In this document: positions 6,901 to 7,429 of the stretch, in pieces
Position numbering within the stretch: position 1 is the first letter of the stretch
How the letters are laid out: each line of letters opens with the position of its first letter
Source: Bacteroidetes bacterium UBA4416
Lineage (GTDB): Bacteria; Bacteroidota; Bacteroidia; B-17B0; Aurantibacillaceae
Assembly: GCA_002390745.1 (NCBI GenBank)
Contig: DGQK01000070.1
Span: forward strand, 5,984 to 13,412
Direction of reading: 5' to 3'
DNA: 7,429 bases
Translations under genes and position numbers: made by a program
Notes under the pieces: generated by a model
What the model was told of the DNA's origin: nothing
Database searches by the model: none
The model's input: only the letters and a program-made list of their open reading frames with translations

Positions 6901-7429
6901 CCACAGGCACCATAACAGCCAGTGCCACCGGAGGAGCAGGAGCTTACCAATACCAGGTGAATGGCACCGGCTTCCAGTCATCGGGCACCTTCCCTGCCAT
7001 GCCTGCCAATACGCACATCGTGCAGGTGAGAGATGCCAACGGCTGCACGGCTACCCAAACCGTTACGGTAACCCAGCCGACGGCCCTTGCCATTACAGTA
7101 AGCACACAGAACGCAAACTGCACGGCTGCCAACGGGATCGCTTCCTCTACAGTAACAGGCGGCACACCTCCTTATACTTACAGTTGGACCGGCGGCGGCG
7201 GCACCAACCCCACCACCGGCGGCCTGGTATCGGGAAGCTACAGCGTGGCGGTTACAGACAATAACGGCTGCCTCATAAACGGCAGCGGAGTCATCGGCAA
7301 TACCCCTGGCGGCACAGCAGCCATCACGGGCTCTACCAATATTACCTGCAACAATGCCAACAATGGCGTATTGACGGCCAATATGGTAACAGCCGGCACT
7401 TCTCCCTATACTTACTCCTGGACACCGGG
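3918..7429 (+). CDS. Giant secreted CUB/PKD/P-domain protein with SprB repeats (3' end outside window)
   Basis: The frame runs without a stop from ATG 3918 to the window edge, 1170 codons so far. Domains in order: signal peptide (1-18, core VYIFLLVLSAYAVV); CUB domain (31-137); PKD domain (about 163-235); a proprotein-convertase P domain (about 287-439); two Ig-like, PKD-like stretches (443-503 and 505-588); then SprB-like repeats from residue 591 to the edge. Such proteins in Bacteroidota are usually exported by the type IX secretion system and act as surface adhesins, including the gliding adhesin SprB. That role is inferred here, since the C-terminal sorting or gliding-associated domain is not in view. 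The product is very rich in Thr, Ser, Gly, Ala and Asn and poor in Lys and Arg. It has no visible protease domain. It follows the small secreted protein gene by 11 bases, without a Shine-Dalgarno sequence. It could equally be a structural matrix or substrate-binding protein. Confidence 0.92.
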   Translation, partial: MKHVYIFLLVLSAYAVVGQTYNMDNSNVSTCSGTFYDSGGSGGNYQASENYTKTFCPTSPGAKIILNFTSFDTESSYEHLYIYDGNSTAAPLIGNYTGSAGPGIVQASAGNSSGCLTIVFTSDGSVQYTGWVATISCYNPCQTITSVLNSSSPAASGGIIKACVGQPITFTGSGNFSASGAGASYTWNFGNGTTGNGTTAVATYTAAGTYFVNLNILAGGCGNINNLNQVVQIGTTPTSTSSVANPTVCLGQSTTITGSFTPTPYVVNCTPPVSGTTFLPDGSGVSYSTSINVSCFNSGQTLTAANQIQDICLNMEHSYQGDLSIQIICPNGQTCNLKDYPGGAYNYLGAPLDDPAVGPGVGANYCFSMSGSVLLCNGPTTPNQGTPPYTSITAGTYLPTGNFSSLIGCPLNGPWTIKVTDNLFSDNGYIFNWDLNFAPALLPASANSFTPAIVSQTWTGPNITSSSGTNITVTPTSTGTQCYTLTAVDDFGCSYTRTQCLNVINGPFAGVSNTLAVCSSAAATNLYSLLGAGVSTSGTWSGPAPALTGGYLGTFNPALYTAGTYNYTYTVPASGGCPASSAVIAATIRPNPSATLTFTNPSCGNNNGVIVIANTSGGAQTITSFASSSGVVSGQTVTGLPAGTHVITLTNNFGCTFTVSATLSNSPPITNVALTPNNIICGAGTGSITIGAVTGGTPTYSYAVNGGAFSTSPPVTGLTSGTYSISVKDVNGCTFTKTVAITVTPGPTAIAGTATAAGCSMSNGSYNITGVTGGTPAYTFSINGVSTPSLSSGLAAGNYSITVRDANGCTFTNPVTVGGTTGPVSAVITTTNASCGIANGSASVASVTGGTPTYSFSFDGGAFGGSSASGLTAGAHNVVIRDAGTCTLSLPFNVANNGSPSISLTASTNVLCNGAGTGSFTVYTTGGSGSPFTYTLTNPYQTNGNGQFANLAAGVYTVNSKDAVGCLTSMTVSITQPPALTLSLSAVPVKCFGTSTGTITASATGGAGAYQYQVNGTGFQSSGTFPAMPANTHIVQVRDANGCTATQTVTVTQPTALAITVSTQNANCTAANGIASSTVTGGTPPYTYSWTGGGGTNPTTGGLVSGSYSVAVTDNNGCLINGSGVIGNTPGGTAAITGSTNITCNNANNGVLTANMVTAGTSPYTYSWTP
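4008..4328 (+). other. CUB domain within the giant protein
   Basis: Residues 31-137 follow the CUB pattern: an opening Cys (C31), then DSGGSGGNY, a Cys-Pro pair (FCPTSPG), hydrophobic strands around ILNFTSFDTES, YEHLYIYDG, PLIGNYTG, and a closing GCLTIVFTSDGS with a GW pair and a final Cys (C137). Cysteines at the first, second, third and last positions would form the usual two disulfides. CUB domains bind proteins or glycans, so this end of the molecule may be a ligand-binding tip. Confidence 0.85.
4404..4622 (+). other. PKD domain within the giant protein
   Basis: Residues about 163-235 contain VGQPITFTGSG, then YTWNFGNGTTG and ATYTAAGTYFVNLNI. This is the characteristic PKD order: a Trp-x-Phe-Gly core strand followed by a tY..aGtY.V.L strand. 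It is an Ig-like beta sandwich and probably serves as a spacer or protein-interaction module. Limits are approximate. Confidence 0.8.
4776..5234 (+). other. Proprotein-convertase P domain within the giant protein
   Basis: Residues about 287-439 show ICLNMEHSYQGDLSIQIICPNG, matching the P-domain signature (I-x-H-x-x-x-GDL-x-I-x-L-x-x-P-x-G), and end with NGPWTIKVTDNLFSDNGYIFNWDLNF, matching its G-x-W-x-L-x-V-x-D...G.l..W.L close. P domains normally sit behind a subtilisin-type protease, but no such protease is present in the 1170 residues seen. Here it probably serves as a binding or stabilising module, as in other multidomain surface proteins of Bacteroidota. Confidence 0.8.
5688..7429 (+). 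repeat. Tandem SprB-like repeats, seven complete and one partial
   Basis: Protein-level repeats of 76-79 residues, each on the plan xxCxxxNGxxxxxxxGGTPxYxYxxxx...GLxxGxYxVxVxDxNGCxxxxxVxV. Units begin at 5688 (degenerate), 5922, 6159, 6387, 6618, 6855, 7086 and 7314, the last cut by the window edge. Every complete unit has exactly two cysteines, 50-54 residues apart. At DNA level the units have diverged, with only short exact matches, so the array is old rather than recently expanded. The arrangement matches the SprB repeat family of gliding and adhesion proteins, where long arrays make an extended stalk. Confidence 0.85.
6107..6355 (+). repeat. Exact 21-base direct repeat between neighbouring SprB units
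   Basis: Bases 6107-6127 and 6335-6355 are identical and lie 228 bases (76 codons) apart, in the same frame. They encode the conserved NGCTFT part of units 1 and 2. The shared sequence exceeds what the conserved residues demand, because synonymous positions also agree. This suggests relatively recent duplication or gene conversion between these two units. Recombination here would remove or add one whole in-frame repeat. Confidence 0.75.

Noticed and set aside
5556..7165. Long reverse-strand open frames opposite the repeat region
   Set aside because: They are shadows of the forward SprB repeats: codon bias and few A/T-rich stops keep the other frames open, and their products are low-complexity with no domain.

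Overview
The window looks like a chromosomal stretch from a member of the Bacteroidota. The evidence is a large secreted protein carrying SprB-type repeats, a signal peptide-TPR-membrane segment-SpoIIE phosphatase of the kind common in that phylum, no obvious Shine-Dalgarno sequences before the starts, and one good match to the phylum's TTTG / TAnnTTTG promoter. I cannot place it below phylum with confidence. All four supported genes read left to right, and no RNA gene, insertion sequence or CRISPR array is visible.

Layout: (1) Bases 3-1106 are the C-terminal part of DNA primase (dnaG), cut by the left edge inside the Toprim domain. (2) Bases 1160-3112 encode a 650-residue membrane protein with a TPR domain outside the membrane and a PP2C-type SpoIIE phosphatase inside. 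It begins at a TTG codon and is closed by a clear intrinsic terminator (3113-3139). (3) Bases 3140-3489 are an AT-rich intergenic region with a candidate promoter (3228-3260) and a near-perfect dyad (3315-3335). (4) Bases 3490-3906 encode a small secreted protein of unknown function. (5) Eleven bases later a very large secreted protein starts at 3918 and is still open at the right edge: signal peptide, CUB domain, PKD domain, proprotein-convertase P domain, two Ig-like stretches, then seven complete SprB-like repeats and the start of an eighth.

The terminator divides the window into a housekeeping/signalling half (dnaG and phosphatase) and a surface half (small secreted protein plus adhesin-like protein). 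The last two genes are probably one transcription unit. By analogy with other SprB-repeat proteins, the large product is likely exported by the type IX secretion system and displayed on the cell surface for adhesion or gliding, but its C-terminal sorting domain lies outside the window. The most interesting points are the tight pairing of an unrecognised small secreted protein with the giant protein, the strictly conserved cysteine pair in every repeat, and the long candidate leader with a dyad ahead of this pair.
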